A program made the translations under genes and the position numbers. A model generated the notes under the pieces. It was not told the origin of the DNA. It saw only the letters and a list, made by a program, of their open reading frames with translations, and did not search any database. Positions 9,269-17,226 of a stretch of DNA of 64,000 bases are shown piece by piece. Each line of letters begins with the position of its first letter. The stretch's first letter is position 1. This stretch comes from Gammaproteobacteria bacterium (GTDB lineage: Bacteria; Pseudomonadota; Gammaproteobacteria; HTCC5015), in the NCBI GenBank assembly GCA_028284675.1, contig JANQRI010000048.1:1-64000 (forward strand), written 5' to 3'.

Positions 9269-10141
9269 ATGGACTTTACCCGCAACATCGAAACAATAGA
9301 TGACAACAGTCAGGATTCTTCGGAAGGTATGTTTGGCAGAACCCTGCAGTTTTTACGAAAACATGAGCTGCTCCCTGAAAACCACTATCTTTCTGATCAA
9401 CTGATCCATATCGATGTCGGTCAGGCCAGAGCCCTGATCAGCTATGCATCTGAACGTGGCATCAATGCTGACAGCGTTAAAAGCTTCCACCAGACTGTCG
9501 ACAGATTCTTCAAAGAAAAAGCCTCGACCGGAACAGTTGATCAAAACACTGCTTCGCAGCTAATAGCCGCTTATTCAGAGCTGTGTGATGCAATCCGCGA
9601 AGACAGCAATTACTATATTACCGGGCGCAGCATCATGGAAAGTCAAAACCTCGGGGCGCATATCGCCGGCCTGCGCTGGCTTACCATATTGCTCCTAATT
9701 ATCGGCATGGGCCTGTTTGCGATACGGCTCAGCGGGATACAGCTCATGTATCCATTGGCTGATTTCATGGTTTTCCTACGCTATTTCGAACCAAGCCTAT
9801 GGGGAGCTTTAGGCTCCTGTGTTTTTATTTTAAAACGTGTGTATGACAAAGCTCGCACTTTTCAGTTTGACCCACAGGCTTATCAAAGCTGGCGGATCAG
9901 AGTGGTAATCGGCTTTGTGTTAGCACCGGTTGTTAATTTTTTAATCGACGCCAATTTTTTGACGCATATTGCGATGGAAAAACAGTTCAAAGTTGCGGTG
10001 ATCGCTTTTTTAACTGGTATTGGCGTTAAAGTATTTTACGGTGCACTGGAATCTGTTGTCGATAATATCGCATCACGTTTCAGCCTGGACAAAAGCGATG
10101 ATGAAAAAATCGAACGCAAAACCACTAAACAAGGCGCATAA
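9269..10141 (+). CDS. Hypothetical multi-pass inner-membrane protein
   Basis: A 290-residue protein of unknown function. The N-terminal 130 residues are soluble and acidic/helical. Four hydrophobic segments follow (starting LTILLLIIGMGLFAIRL, SLWGALGSCVFIL, VVIGFVLAPVVNFLI and AVIAFLTGIGVKVFY), and the C-terminal tail is charged. ATG 9269 is chosen because CAGGAG lies nine bases upstream; an earlier in-frame ATG at 9245 precedes that site. It may act with the exported protein upstream, but this is only proximity. Confidence 0.6.
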   Translation: MDFTRNIETIDDNSQDSSEGMFGRTLQFLRKHELLPENHYLSDQLIHIDVGQARALISYASERGINADSVKSFHQTVDRFFKEKASTGTVDQNTASQLIAAYSELCDAIREDSNYYITGRSIMESQNLGAHIAGLRWLTILLLIIGMGLFAIRLSGIQLMYPLADFMVFLRYFEPSLWGALGSCVFILKRVYDKARTFQFDPQAYQSWRIRVVIGFVLAPVVNFLIDANFLTHIAMEKQFKVAVIAFLTGIGVKVFYGALESVVDNIASRFSLDKSDDEKIERKTTKQGA

Positions 10142-10296
10142 CAAAAAAAGTTAATTAGATTTACCCTGTATAGTTAGACAATATATCGACCATAAGCTTT
10201 GAAACCAGCTTAAGAGCTTATATAAATTCATTGCTTAGCTGATGTGCAAATTCGGTCGAGCTATTGCATAACAAAACCTATAGACATGCTAATGTT

Positions 10297-10314
10297 TGTA
10301 AGACCAGGCTTACA
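10297..10314 (+). promoter_or_regulatory. GacA-type upstream activating box
   Basis: TGTAAG-N6-CTTACA, an exact match to the consensus upstream of csrB/rsmX/rsmY/rsmZ genes in gammaproteobacteria, recognised by the GacA/UvrY response regulator. The palindrome extends to TTTGTAAG and CTTACAAA. It is centred about 63 bases before the predicted start of the RNA at 10369, a spacing like that of known rsm genes. Confidence 0.8.
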
Positions 10315-10356
10315 AACCAATTGGGATATACCCATATTTCATTTTTCATAGCCGCA

Positions 10357-10362
10357 TATAAT
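10357..10362 (+). promoter_or_regulatory. -10 element of the Rsm-like RNA
   Basis: A perfect TATAAT placed about 43 bases after the GacA box. No good -35 hexamer is seen 17 bases upstream, as expected for an activator-dependent promoter. Transcription should begin at about 10369. Confidence 0.6.
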
Positions 10363-10368
10363 AAAAAT

Positions 10369-10492
10369 CGTGCGGTGCTCATGGAAATGGATGTAGAGCA
10401 GATTGGCATGGAGCCTTGAGATGACCTGGATGTGTCCCGCCGCCAAAGGTCTCGGTGAACCACGAGGAAGCCCCTTTTATAGGGGCTTTCTT
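10369..10492 (+). ncRNA. RsmY/RsmZ (CsrB) class CsrA-sequestering small RNA
   Basis: A predicted RNA of about 124 nt. It has five GGA motifs (10383, 10389, 10410, 10428, 10466). Four lie in hairpin loops: GCTC/GAGC (10377-10399, two GGA), GGC-ATGGA-GCC (10405-10415) and GAC/GTC (10423-10436). The fifth follows a CTCG/CGAG hairpin. A GacA box and TATAAT precede it, and a rho-independent terminator ends it. Such RNAs titrate the translational repressor CsrA/RsmA and are induced by GacS/GacA. The length matches rsmY/rsmZ. An 82-residue ORF across the 3' half (10403-10651) is not credible because it reads through the terminator. Whether it is orthologous to rsmX, rsmY or rsmZ cannot be judged. 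Confidence 0.78.
10468..10492 (+). terminator. Rho-independent terminator of the Rsm-like RNA
   Basis: Stem AAGCCCC (10468-10474) with GGGGCTT (10482-10488) and a short TTTTATA loop, followed by TCTT. Confidence 0.85.
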
Positions 10493-10589
10493 GTATGTAT
10501 TGCTATTATCCAGCTAACACATATGATTTGTGATGAATCTCGGAGTACGCTGAGACTTATTACAAATCAAATTCCCTCTTCCTTCACTA

Positions 10590-10635
10590 GAACCCATCTC
10601 AAAATTAGCGAGCGCTGCAATTTTGAGATAAGTTC
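10590..10635. repeat. MITE-like element, minimal copy A
   Basis: A 46-bp near-perfect inverted repeat: GAACCCATCTCAAAATT at 10590-10606 and AATTTTGAGATAAGTTC at 10619-10635, with only 12 bases between. The ends match those of the larger copies at 16975 and 43004, and the left junction is also CTA|GAACC. It looks like an internally deleted copy. The right junction lacks the TA seen in the larger copies. Confidence 0.75.
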
Positions 10636-10794
10636 AAAAATGGTTCGTTGAAAAGCGCAAGTGCATTGAGTCTGGCAGGCCAGCCGAGAAGGCAAGCCAA
10701 ATAACTCTCTGATTGCCGTCGTGTGTTTTTTGGTGGCTAATCATCACCCCTGTTCTGCCAGAGCTTTGAACCATGAAAAGTTTTTACATTCACG

Positions 10795-10818
10795 AATGTT
10801 ATGTTATAACATAACATT
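10795..10818. promoter_or_regulatory. Zur-box-like operator
   Basis: A perfect 24-bp palindrome with half-site AATGTTATGTTA, overlapping the promoter region of the COG0523 gene about 50 bases before its start. It matches the A/T-rich gammaproteobacterial Zur motif family (GTTATA-TATAAC core). The downstream genes include Zur itself, so autoregulated repression by Zn-loaded Zur is inferred. Confidence 0.8.
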
Positions 10819-10867
10819 AATTATAATGTGCACCTAATATCACAACTTTGCTTGGAGCGCCTTCCTT

Positions 10868-12067
10868 ATGACACAACTACCTGTAACCGTGCTTTCAGGC
10901 TTTCTTGGTGCCGGAAAAACAACAGTGCTTAGTCACATTCTCAATAACCGCCAGGGCAAAAAAGTGGCGGTTATTGTTAATGATATGAGCGAGATAAATA
11001 TTGATGCGGCGATGGTTCAGAATGAGGTATCGCTGAGCCATCAGGAAGAGAAATTAGTCGAAATGAGCAATGGTTGTATTTGCTGCACCTTGCGTGAAGA
11101 TCTGCTATTGGAGATTAACAAGCTGGCCAAAGATAATCGATTCGATTACTTGGTAATTGAGTCTACAGGTATTTCCGAGCCTTTACCGGTTGCAGAAACC
11201 TTCACTTTTGAAGATGAAAATGGTGTTTCATTATCAGATGTAGCAACACTGGACACCATGGTTACCGTGGTTGACGCTGTCAATTTCTTAAAGGATTACG
11301 ATGAGGCGAAGAGCCTTCAGGAATCCGGTGAATCGCTGGGTGAAGAGGATGAACGTAGCGTCGCGGACTTACTGGTTGATCAAATCGAGTTTGCTGATGT
11401 TCTCCTCATTAGCAAAACCGATCTGGTGGAATCTTCTGACACAGATCGCTTGATCGCCATTCTTAAGACTCTTAATACCCATGCTCGAATTATTCCGATT
11501 GCTCATGGCAAGGTTCCTATCGAGGATGTGCTTAGCACAGGGTTATTCAATTTTGAGCGTGCTCAGCAAGCGCCTGGCTGGCTCAAGGAGATGCGGGGTG
11601 AGCATGTTCCTGAAACCGAAGAATATGGCATTGGAAGCTTTAGTTATACGGCCCGCCGTCCGTTTCACCCTGAAAAATTCCATCAGTTTCTTCACAATGC
11701 TCAAAAATTTGGCAAGTTAATTCGATCGAAAGGCTACTTTTGGTTGGCCTCACGCCCTGAGTTTGCCGGACAATGGAGTCAGGCCGGTGGTATCGCACGC
11801 TATGGTTTTGCCGGAATGTTCTGGAAAGCAGTACCGAAAGAAAATTGGCCTACCGATGAGGATTATCTGGCCTCTATCCAGGAGCATTGGGTTGAACCTT
11901 TTGGAGATATGCGTCAAGAGTTGGTGTTCATTGGCCAAAACCTGGATCAGCAGGCCATGACTCATGCCCTTGATAACTGTCTGCTGTCGGAAGATGAGTT
12001 GATCAAAGGTAAAGACTATTGGGCAACATTGAGTGACCCTTTCCCGCAATGGAGAGAAAGTGCATGA
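10868..12067 (+). CDS. COG0523-family GTPase, putative zinc metallochaperone
   Basis: A 399-residue G3E GTPase of the CobW/ZigA/ZNG type, thought to supply zinc to client proteins during starvation. P-loop SGFLGAGKTT, the family metal motif CICC (NGCICCTLRED), the guanine motif SKTD and a CobW_C domain (from about residue 255, SFSYTARRPFHPEKF) are all present. The Zur-like palindrome lies upstream. The stop overlaps the start of the DUF1826 gene (ATGA), so they are translationally coupled. Its subfamily resembles those regulated by Zur rather than nitrile-hydratase or cobalamin chaperones; the client is unknown. Confidence 0.92.
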   Translation: MTQLPVTVLSGFLGAGKTTVLSHILNNRQGKKVAVIVNDMSEINIDAAMVQNEVSLSHQEEKLVEMSNGCICCTLREDLLLEINKLAKDNRFDYLVIESTGISEPLPVAETFTFEDENGVSLSDVATLDTMVTVVDAVNFLKDYDEAKSLQESGESLGEEDERSVADLLVDQIEFADVLLISKTDLVESSDTDRLIAILKTLNTHARIIPIAHGKVPIEDVLSTGLFNFERAQQAPGWLKEMRGEHVPETEEYGIGSFSYTARRPFHPEKFHQFLHNAQKFGKLIRSKGYFWLASRPEFAGQWSQAGGIARYGFAGMFWKAVPKENWPTDEDYLASIQEHWVEPFGDMRQELVFIGQNLDQQAMTHALDNCLLSEDELIKGKDYWATLSDPFPQWRESA

Positions 12068-12759
12068 GCGCGTTAGCCTATACTACCACTCAGCCTCCAA
12101 CACAAGCAATATCATGTCCTCATAGCATGACCGGAGATGAATCCTCGATACTGACCGATATTTATCAGGATGATATTAATATAGTCATTTGGCAACGTGA
12201 ACTTGCCAGCATGCTGACGCAAGCCGTTAACTACATTCTTAAAACAAAACCAGTGTTACAAATATCCATCACAGCAACGCCAGACAATGCTTATGCGGCT
12301 GTTAATGAAGCACTGGGCGCTACCCAATTGGCAACCGCATTAAGCGAAGACATTACGAAGTTAGTCGGGATATTTTGCAATCTATTTGAACTCGAACGTG
12401 CCGGATTAAGATTAACCACCCTGGATCATACCATGTGTCCACGGTTTCATGTGGACCGGATTCCTTGCCGCTTGGTGACAACTTACCAAGGAGCAGCAAC
12501 ACAATGGCTTCCTCATCGCCTGGTTGATCGCAGCAAACTAAGTTCCGGCAATCAGGGCAAGCCAGATGAGCAATCAGGGTTGTTTGAAAAAACAGATGCT
12601 ATCATCCAGCAACTGAACCAAGGTGACGTCGCGCTGTTAAAAGGCGAGTGCTGGAAAGGCAATGAAGGTGCAGGCTTGGTTCATCGATCTCCCCAATTAG
12701 CGAATGATGCTCGTCGCCTATTGCTGACACTCGATTTTACTGACGATTTAATCCGTTAA
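12064..12759 (+). CDS. DUF1826 domain protein
   Basis: A 231-residue cytoplasmic protein of the DUF1826 family, repeatedly found beside Zur-regulated COG0523 genes; its biochemical role is unknown. Visible features are the conserved TTLDHTMCPRFHVDRIPCRLVTTYQGAATQW region (in part), whose Cys and His residues could bind metal, and a C-terminal GDVALLKGECW block. The start at 12064 overlaps the COG0523 stop as ATGA; the earlier in-frame ATG at 12049 lies inside that gene. A zinc-homeostasis role is inferred from context. Confidence 0.85.
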   Translation: MSALAYTTTQPPTQAISCPHSMTGDESSILTDIYQDDINIVIWQRELASMLTQAVNYILKTKPVLQISITATPDNAYAAVNEALGATQLATALSEDITKLVGIFCNLFELERAGLRLTTLDHTMCPRFHVDRIPCRLVTTYQGAATQWLPHRLVDRSKLSSGNQGKPDEQSGLFEKTDAIIQQLNQGDVALLKGECWKGNEGAGLVHRSPQLANDARRLLLTLDFTDDLIR

Positions 12760-12775
12760 TTACACAGGGAAAAAC

Positions 12776-12847
12776 ATGCAAAAGCGCCTTGTTAATATTA
12801 GTGCATTAACCATACATTCATGGATTACCCAAATAATCATATTATGA
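12776..12847 (+). CDS. Possible 23-codon leader ORF before zur
   Basis: A short ORF (MQKRLVNISALTIHSWITQI, then IIL) preceded by CAGGGA. Its TGA overlaps an in-frame zur ATG at 12844 as ATGA, which suggests translational coupling. It has no known homologue that I can name. It may be only untranslated leader. Confidence 0.3.
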   Translation: MQKRLVNISALTIHSWITQIIIL

Positions 12848-13299
12848 ATAACATTGACAGCATCATTCAACAAGCAGAGCAGCATTGTAAAGCCCATGGT
12901 GCTCGCTTAACTGTAAAACGAAAACAGATTTTAGCGGGGCTTATTCAATCCAATAAAGCCCTTTCCGCTTACGAGCTGATTGATTTTTGTAAAGAACACT
13001 ATGGTGAGAGTATATCCGCCATGTCGGTCTATCGTATTTTGGAGTTTCTGGAAAATGAACGCTTGGTGCATAAACTTAATCTGGCAAACAAGTATATCGC
13101 GTGTGCACACATTCATTGTGATCATACTCAACAGAATGTCCCACAATTTTTAATTTGCAAAAAATGCAGTAAGGTTACAGAAATCAGCATCAAGCCATCC
13201 ACGATCGCTGAGCTCCAGACAAACGCACAAGAAGCGGGTTTTAAGCTGATAAGTCCTCAGCTGGAAATTAATGGTCTGTGCGATAGCTGTATTGTGTAA
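12844..13299 (+). CDS. zur: Zur, Fur-family zinc uptake regulator
   Basis: A 151-residue winged-helix repressor that senses Zn(II). The DNA-binding half has RLTVKRKQILAGL and ISAMSVYRILEFL; the dimerisation half has HIHCDH and the two structural-zinc pairs CKKC and CDSC. N-terminal similarity to E. coli Zur (AEQHCKAHGARLT; SAYELIDF) favours Zur over Fur or PerR. The start is placed at 12844 because it overlaps a leader ORF stop; ATG 12820 would add eight residues. It sits inside the cluster it probably represses. Confidence 0.88.
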   Translation: MNNIDSIIQQAEQHCKAHGARLTVKRKQILAGLIQSNKALSAYELIDFCKEHYGESISAMSVYRILEFLENERLVHKLNLANKYIACAHIHCDHTQQNVPQFLICKKCSKVTEISIKPSTIAELQTNAQEAGFKLISPQLEINGLCDSCIV

Positions 13300-13484
13300 A
13301 TATCTCAAAAAACACCGGCACAAATATTCAATGAAAACCACTCAAATACAGCGTGAAAAATCAAAACTATGCTAAAACAATCGACTTGGATTATGGATTA
13401 TTGGTTTAAAGTGGAACATCATGCAGGCTTGCATTCGCACAATGCTATGGTGATCAGTCCTATATATTCTGACGGAGGAATGTT

Positions 13485-13916
13485 ATGAGTTCATCCAAAT
13501 CAACATCTCATCAACTCACCGAAGAACAGATTTTAGAACAACCTGAATCGGATTATATGAATGCTGAACAACTTGCTTTCTTTAAGCAAAGGCTTCTAGA
13601 TCTCCATGAGACAACCAGCGTTCGAATCGAAGAGGCCAAAGGTCAGATGGCCAGCCCAATGGGCTGCAGTGATGCGAATGATCGCGCCTCCTATGAGGAG
13701 CAAGCCAATATAGCCCTTCGAATCGTCGAACGGGAACAAAAGCTGTTGCCAAAAATTCAACAATCGCTGGAGCGTATTCGTTTAGGCACTTATGGGTACT
13801 GTTTGGAATCGGGTGAGCCAATTGGTATTCCGCGTCTTTTGGCAAGACCTACCGCTGAATACTGTTCAGCAGAAAAGGCCATTAAAGAACTTAAAGAGAA
13901 TCAGTACAGAGGTTAG
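13485..13916 (+). CDS. DksA-like RNA polymerase regulator lacking two zinc cysteines (DksA2 type)
   Basis: A 143-residue DksA/TraR family protein that should bind the RNA polymerase secondary channel and support the ppGpp response. The coiled-coil tip carries DANDRASYEEQ. The zinc finger, normally C-x2-C...C-x2-C, reads YCLES and YCSAE, so only two of four cysteines remain. Such zinc-independent paralogues (P. aeruginosa DksA2) replace DksA when zinc is scarce, which fits the Zur/COG0523 neighbourhood. A good GGAGG site precedes the start. Confidence 0.9.
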   Translation: MSSSKSTSHQLTEEQILEQPESDYMNAEQLAFFKQRLLDLHETTSVRIEEAKGQMASPMGCSDANDRASYEEQANIALRIVEREQKLLPKIQQSLERIRLGTYGYCLESGEPIGIPRLLARPTAEYCSAEKAIKELKENQYRG

Positions 13917-13925
13917 AGCAAACTT

Positions 13926-14144
13926 ATGAGTACTTTGGTTATTCCGCAAACTTACGAGGAATGGCATCACTGTATCACCGTGATTTGTCAACAGAAGCTC
14001 ACGCTACCTTACATAGAGGCAAGGATTAAATCCTTAAACTCACCAAACGATAGCATGACTCAAAAGTTTATCGAGCTGTATGGCGATCAACAACGGCTAA
14101 AAACGCTTCAATGGTTTAAGCAAGCCATGAATGAAACACAATAA
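13926..14144 (+). CDS. Small hypothetical protein following DksA2
   Basis: A 72-residue soluble protein (MSTLVIPQTYEEWHHCITVI start) that I do not recognise. It begins nine bases after the dksA2-like stop and is probably co-transcribed. It contains a His-His-Cys cluster (WHHC) and one further Cys; no membrane segment. Confidence 0.65.
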   Translation: MSTLVIPQTYEEWHHCITVICQQKLTLPYIEARIKSLNSPNDSMTQKFIELYGDQQRLKTLQWFKQAMNETQ

Positions 14145-14268
14145 ATATTTTATTCGATAGTTAGAGTAAAAATGCCAAAAAAGCATTTATCCAGCCAGCT
14201 TCCCAGTGTTTCTGAGATTGACGGAGCGCTATTTCAAAGCCGGCACCCGGAGAACGAAAGTATTACAC

Positions 14269-15405
14269 ATGCATAATCTTGACGTTGTAATTGTAGGCGC
14301 AGGCCCTGCCGGCATAGGTATGGCTTTGGAATTAAGCAAGATAGCCAATCTGGAGTATGGTGTTTTGGAACGTGACCGCGTAGGCGAATCGTTTCGACGT
14401 TGGCCGGCACAGACACGGTTTATCACGCCGTCTTTCAACAGCAACCCATTTGGTCTGGCTGACATAAACGCGGTTGATTCCATAAGTTCGCCAGCGATTT
14501 TTGCGGGCGCGGAGCATCTGAGTGGTGCTCAGTATGCGGAATATCTCACATTTGTTGCTGCTGCGAACGAATTGCCCATCATCTGCGGTTGTAAAGTACT
14601 GCAAGTCGACCCCGACTCCAAAAGTGGCCCGGAAGGCGGCTTCCATTTAGTCACCGAGCGCGGCGAGCTGTTCACGAAATTTCTGATCTGGGCATGCGGC
14701 GAATATCAATTTCCCGATCTGAAGCCTTTTCCCGGTGGTCAATGGTGCCTGCATTACGCACAAATAGAAGATTGGCAAACTTTAGAAGTCGGTAATTACA
14801 CCGTTATAGGTGGATATGAAAGCGGTTTGGATTCAGCCATTAACCTGCTTAAGCTCGGTAGCCAAGTGCGTTTACTGGTACGCAGACCTACTTGGGATTT
14901 GCCTGATGTTTACGACCCAAGCCAAGTGCTTTCGCCTTATACCCGTGAACGCCTGCGAGAGATAGAATCCAGCGACCAACTGGAAATTGTCTACGGCGCG
15001 GACGTGGTAGAGGTCACACGCGAAGCTAATCACAGTTTTCGAATCCATACGGCCGACGGTCGGCAATGGGATGAGATGCAGCCCCCCATTCTCGGCACAG
15101 GGTTTCTGAAAGGCGGTGGCGCACAGCAGATTAAAGAATTTTGGATGTGGAACGACGAGGGCCGCATTGTCTTGAACGATGTTGATGAGTCCACTCATAC
15201 GCCCGGGCTGTTCTTGGTTGGGCCTCAGGTGCGCCACGACCAACGTATTTACTGTTTCATCTATAAGTTTCGTCAACGTTTCGCACTTATTGCCCAACAA
15301 ATTGCCCAGCGGCTGGAACTTGGCATTGAACCGCCGGAAGGTTCGGAAGATGGCATCTGGGGCCCTTTCGGCAATAGCGAATGCTGTGAGGGCTGTGAAT
15401 GCTGA
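14269..15405 (+). CDS. FAD/NAD(P)-dependent oxidoreductase with Cys-rich C-terminus
   Basis: A 378-residue flavoprotein. The FAD motif VVIVGAGPAGIGMALELS starts the protein, and a second Rossmann motif (VIGGYESGLDSAINL) binds NAD(P)H. It resembles flavin-binding monooxygenase/thioredoxin-reductase-like proteins such as those annotated ArsO, without a CxxC redox pair in the body. The C-terminus ends NSECCEGCEC, a four-cysteine cluster that could bind metal or metalloid. ATG 14269 is chosen because the flavin fold begins there; a GTG at 14206 would add 21 unlikely residues. Its stop overlaps the next gene, a BASS/ACR3-like transporter, so the two probably act together. Confidence 0.75.
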   Translation: MHNLDVVIVGAGPAGIGMALELSKIANLEYGVLERDRVGESFRRWPAQTRFITPSFNSNPFGLADINAVDSISSPAIFAGAEHLSGAQYAEYLTFVAAANELPIICGCKVLQVDPDSKSGPEGGFHLVTERGELFTKFLIWACGEYQFPDLKPFPGGQWCLHYAQIEDWQTLEVGNYTVIGGYESGLDSAINLLKLGSQVRLLVRRPTWDLPDVYDPSQVLSPYTRERLREIESSDQLEIVYGADVVEVTREANHSFRIHTADGRQWDEMQPPILGTGFLKGGGAQQIKEFWMWNDEGRIVLNDVDESTHTPGLFLVGPQVRHDQRIYCFIYKFRQRFALIAQQIAQRLELGIEPPEGSEDGIWGPFGNSECCEGCEC

Positions 15406-16421
15406 ATCTATCGTCTATTGATCGTTTACCCGGTGTAACCATTACCTCTTTTGTGCTGATCGCCGGCATCGTTACGGGCTCTTTGCTCGGTCATTTCATG
15501 CCGGTTACTGGAGAATGGCTGGGTAATCGAGTGGACTACACCTTGCTTGCGTTAGTCAGTCTGCTATTTTTCAGCGTGCGTTTTGACGCCCTATTGGGAG
15601 CAGTAAGCAATCTGCGTTTTCTCATAATTGCGCTATTGGCCAATTTCGTAGCAGTACCACTGATCGGTTACGGCATCGCCTCGGTATTCCTGTCAGAACA
15701 CCCTCTTTTTATGGTAGGGCTGGTCATCTATTTTATGGCGCCCTGCACTGATTGGTTTTTAAGTTTCACACGCTTATCCGGCGGTAATGTTGCCCTGGGT
15801 ACTGCGCTGATGCCAATCAACATGGCAGTGCAATTATTGCTTTATCCCTTGTACTTGCAATGGTTTACTCAGCACACTGTGCAGCTTGAAGCGGGCACTA
15901 TCAGCAGCACCCTGCTGCAATGGTTTTTGCTGCCTCTATTGGTGGCCGTTACGGCACACCAGGTATTGGGTCGGGTCCTTAAACCCGCCTGGTTCAAGCG
16001 TGTACTGGATAAAGCAGACGATGCTACACCTTGGGTTACTGCATTGCTGGTGTTGCAAATATTTGCTGGCAATATTTCTGTAATCCTGGAGCACTTCACG
16101 GTGTTTGCCTGGGTACTGCTGGCGGTGTTCACCTTCTTTTTGATCACCTTCCTGCTCGGTAGAGGACTGAGCCGCCTGTTCCGGCTCGATTATCCTGAAC
16201 ATGCGTTGCTAACCATGACCATCGCCGCACGTAATGCACCACTGATGTTGGCGATCACCATGGCTGTTCTACCTGGTCAACCGCTGATCTATGGCGCACT
16301 GATAATCGGTATGCTAATCGAGATCCCTCACCTGACTGCGTTGCGACGTTTACTGCTCAGAACCCGTCGGCTCTTCTTGCATCAGAACTCATCAGCAAAT
16401 ACGATAAACGCGGAAACGTAA
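15399..16421 (+). CDS. BASS/ACR3-like membrane transporter
   Basis: A 340-residue protein with about ten hydrophobic segments, of the bile acid:sodium symporter/arsenite transporter superfamily. The YFMAPCTDWFLSFTRLSGG segment includes a Cys in the position where ACR3 proteins carry a functional Cys, but the surroundings differ from classical ACR3. Overlap by seven bases with the flavoprotein gene indicates coupling. The substrate is unknown: arsenite, another oxyanion or thiolate, or a metal complex. No arsR or arsC is nearby, and the cluster is otherwise about zinc. Confidence 0.75.
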   Translation: MLNLSSIDRLPGVTITSFVLIAGIVTGSLLGHFMPVTGEWLGNRVDYTLLALVSLLFFSVRFDALLGAVSNLRFLIIALLANFVAVPLIGYGIASVFLSEHPLFMVGLVIYFMAPCTDWFLSFTRLSGGNVALGTALMPINMAVQLLLYPLYLQWFTQHTVQLEAGTISSTLLQWFLLPLLVAVTAHQVLGRVLKPAWFKRVLDKADDATPWVTALLVLQIFAGNISVILEHFTVFAWVLLAVFTFFLITFLLGRGLSRLFRLDYPEHALLTMTIAARNAPLMLAITMAVLPGQPLIYGALIIGMLIEIPHLTALRRLLLRTRRLFLHQNSSANTINAET

Positions 16422-16441
16422 TAAATATGTAGTAACCTGAT

Positions 16442-16945
16442 CTATCTGCCCAAATAGTCCCGTTTACCCAACTTAACACCATTGTGGCGCAAGATATTGT
16501 ACGCAGTGGTTATATGAAAATATACATTCGGCAAAATAAAGTAATTCAAATACGCTTCCCCCGACATCGAAACCTCTTCGCCTCCGGCTTTAAACTTGAT
16601 TGTTCTCGCTTCAGCCCCTTCTAGCCGGCTTTCATCAAGCGTTTCGATAAACTCAACAGCGCTTTGAATACGTATCTGAAGCTCAGCAAATGTGGTTTCC
16701 TTATCTTCAGACTGCGGTGGCTCTACCCCACATAAACGTGCCGCACCACGACTGGCAAGATCAGATGCAATTTGCACCTGCCTGGACAAAGGAAACATAT
16801 CGGGAAATAAGCGTGCAGTAACAAAAACCTTTTCATCAAGTTCCTGCTGATCCGCATGTGCTGCAGCTTTTTGAAGTATTCCAGCCAGACTTTTAAGCGA
16901 ATGAACAAATACCGGGATACTCTGGTGAAACATAGTTATTGCCAT
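16442..16945 (-). CDS. DUF1993 family protein
   Basis: A 167-residue cytoplasmic protein of the DUF1993 family (DinB-like four-helix fold), function unknown. It begins MAITMFHQSIPVFVHSLKSL and ends with the conserved FHITTAYNILRHNGVKLGK. The start at 16945 is fixed by GGAGGT six bases upstream; the open frame extends to 17167 only through the inserted repeat element. It is a single gene converging on the transporter gene. Confidence 0.85.
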   Translation of the reverse strand: MAITMFHQSIPVFVHSLKSLAGILQKAAAHADQQELDEKVFVTARLFPDMFPLSRQVQIASDLASRGAARLCGVEPPQSEDKETTFAELQIRIQSAVEFIETLDESRLEGAEARTIKFKAGGEEVSMSGEAYLNYFILPNVYFHITTAYNILRHNGVKLGKRDYLGR

Positions 16946-16974
16946 AATCGCACCTCCATTGCCATTTGTTTTAC

Positions 16975-17226
16975 TAGAACCTATCTCAAAATTAGCGAGC
17001 GCTGCTCGCAGGTTTTTGCTCCTGCAAAACCTGCATTTCCACCATCCGTGGTGGTCAGACGAGGCAAAAATGATCGAAAAAGCGCACGACCCCAAGGATG
17101 GGGGAGTTAGAGCGACGCAGGATGCCAAAGCCGAGTTTACACGGAGTCTGCGCCGATGGCACCCCACATTTTGAGAGCGTTTTTAACGATGTATTAGCAA
17201 GCACAGTAATTTTGAGATAGGTTCTA
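16975..17226. mobile_element. MITE-like element, copy B
   Basis: About 252 bp with terminal inverted repeats TAGAACCTATCTCAAAATTA and TAATTTTGAGATAGGTTCTA. The dinucleotide TA at each end could be a target duplication, as in IS630/Tc1-mariner derived elements. A 48-bp module (17088-17135) is shared, in inverted orientation, with copy C near 43004. No transposase is encoded. Its right end lies on the last codon of cysN, so TAG of the terminus acts as the cysN stop. Confidence 0.8.

Noticed and set aside
10403..10651. 82-codon ORF across the Rsm-like RNA
   Set aside because: It reads through a rho-independent terminator and the inverted repeat; RNA features explain the sequence better.
14269..16421. 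Classical arsenic resistance operon
   Set aside because: Flavoprotein and transporter resemble ars-linked families, but no arsR or arsC is nearby and the context is zinc starvation; kept as open.
16946..17167. Upstream extension of the DUF1993 open frame
   Set aside because: It runs through the MITE-like element, and GGAGGT fixes the start at 16945.
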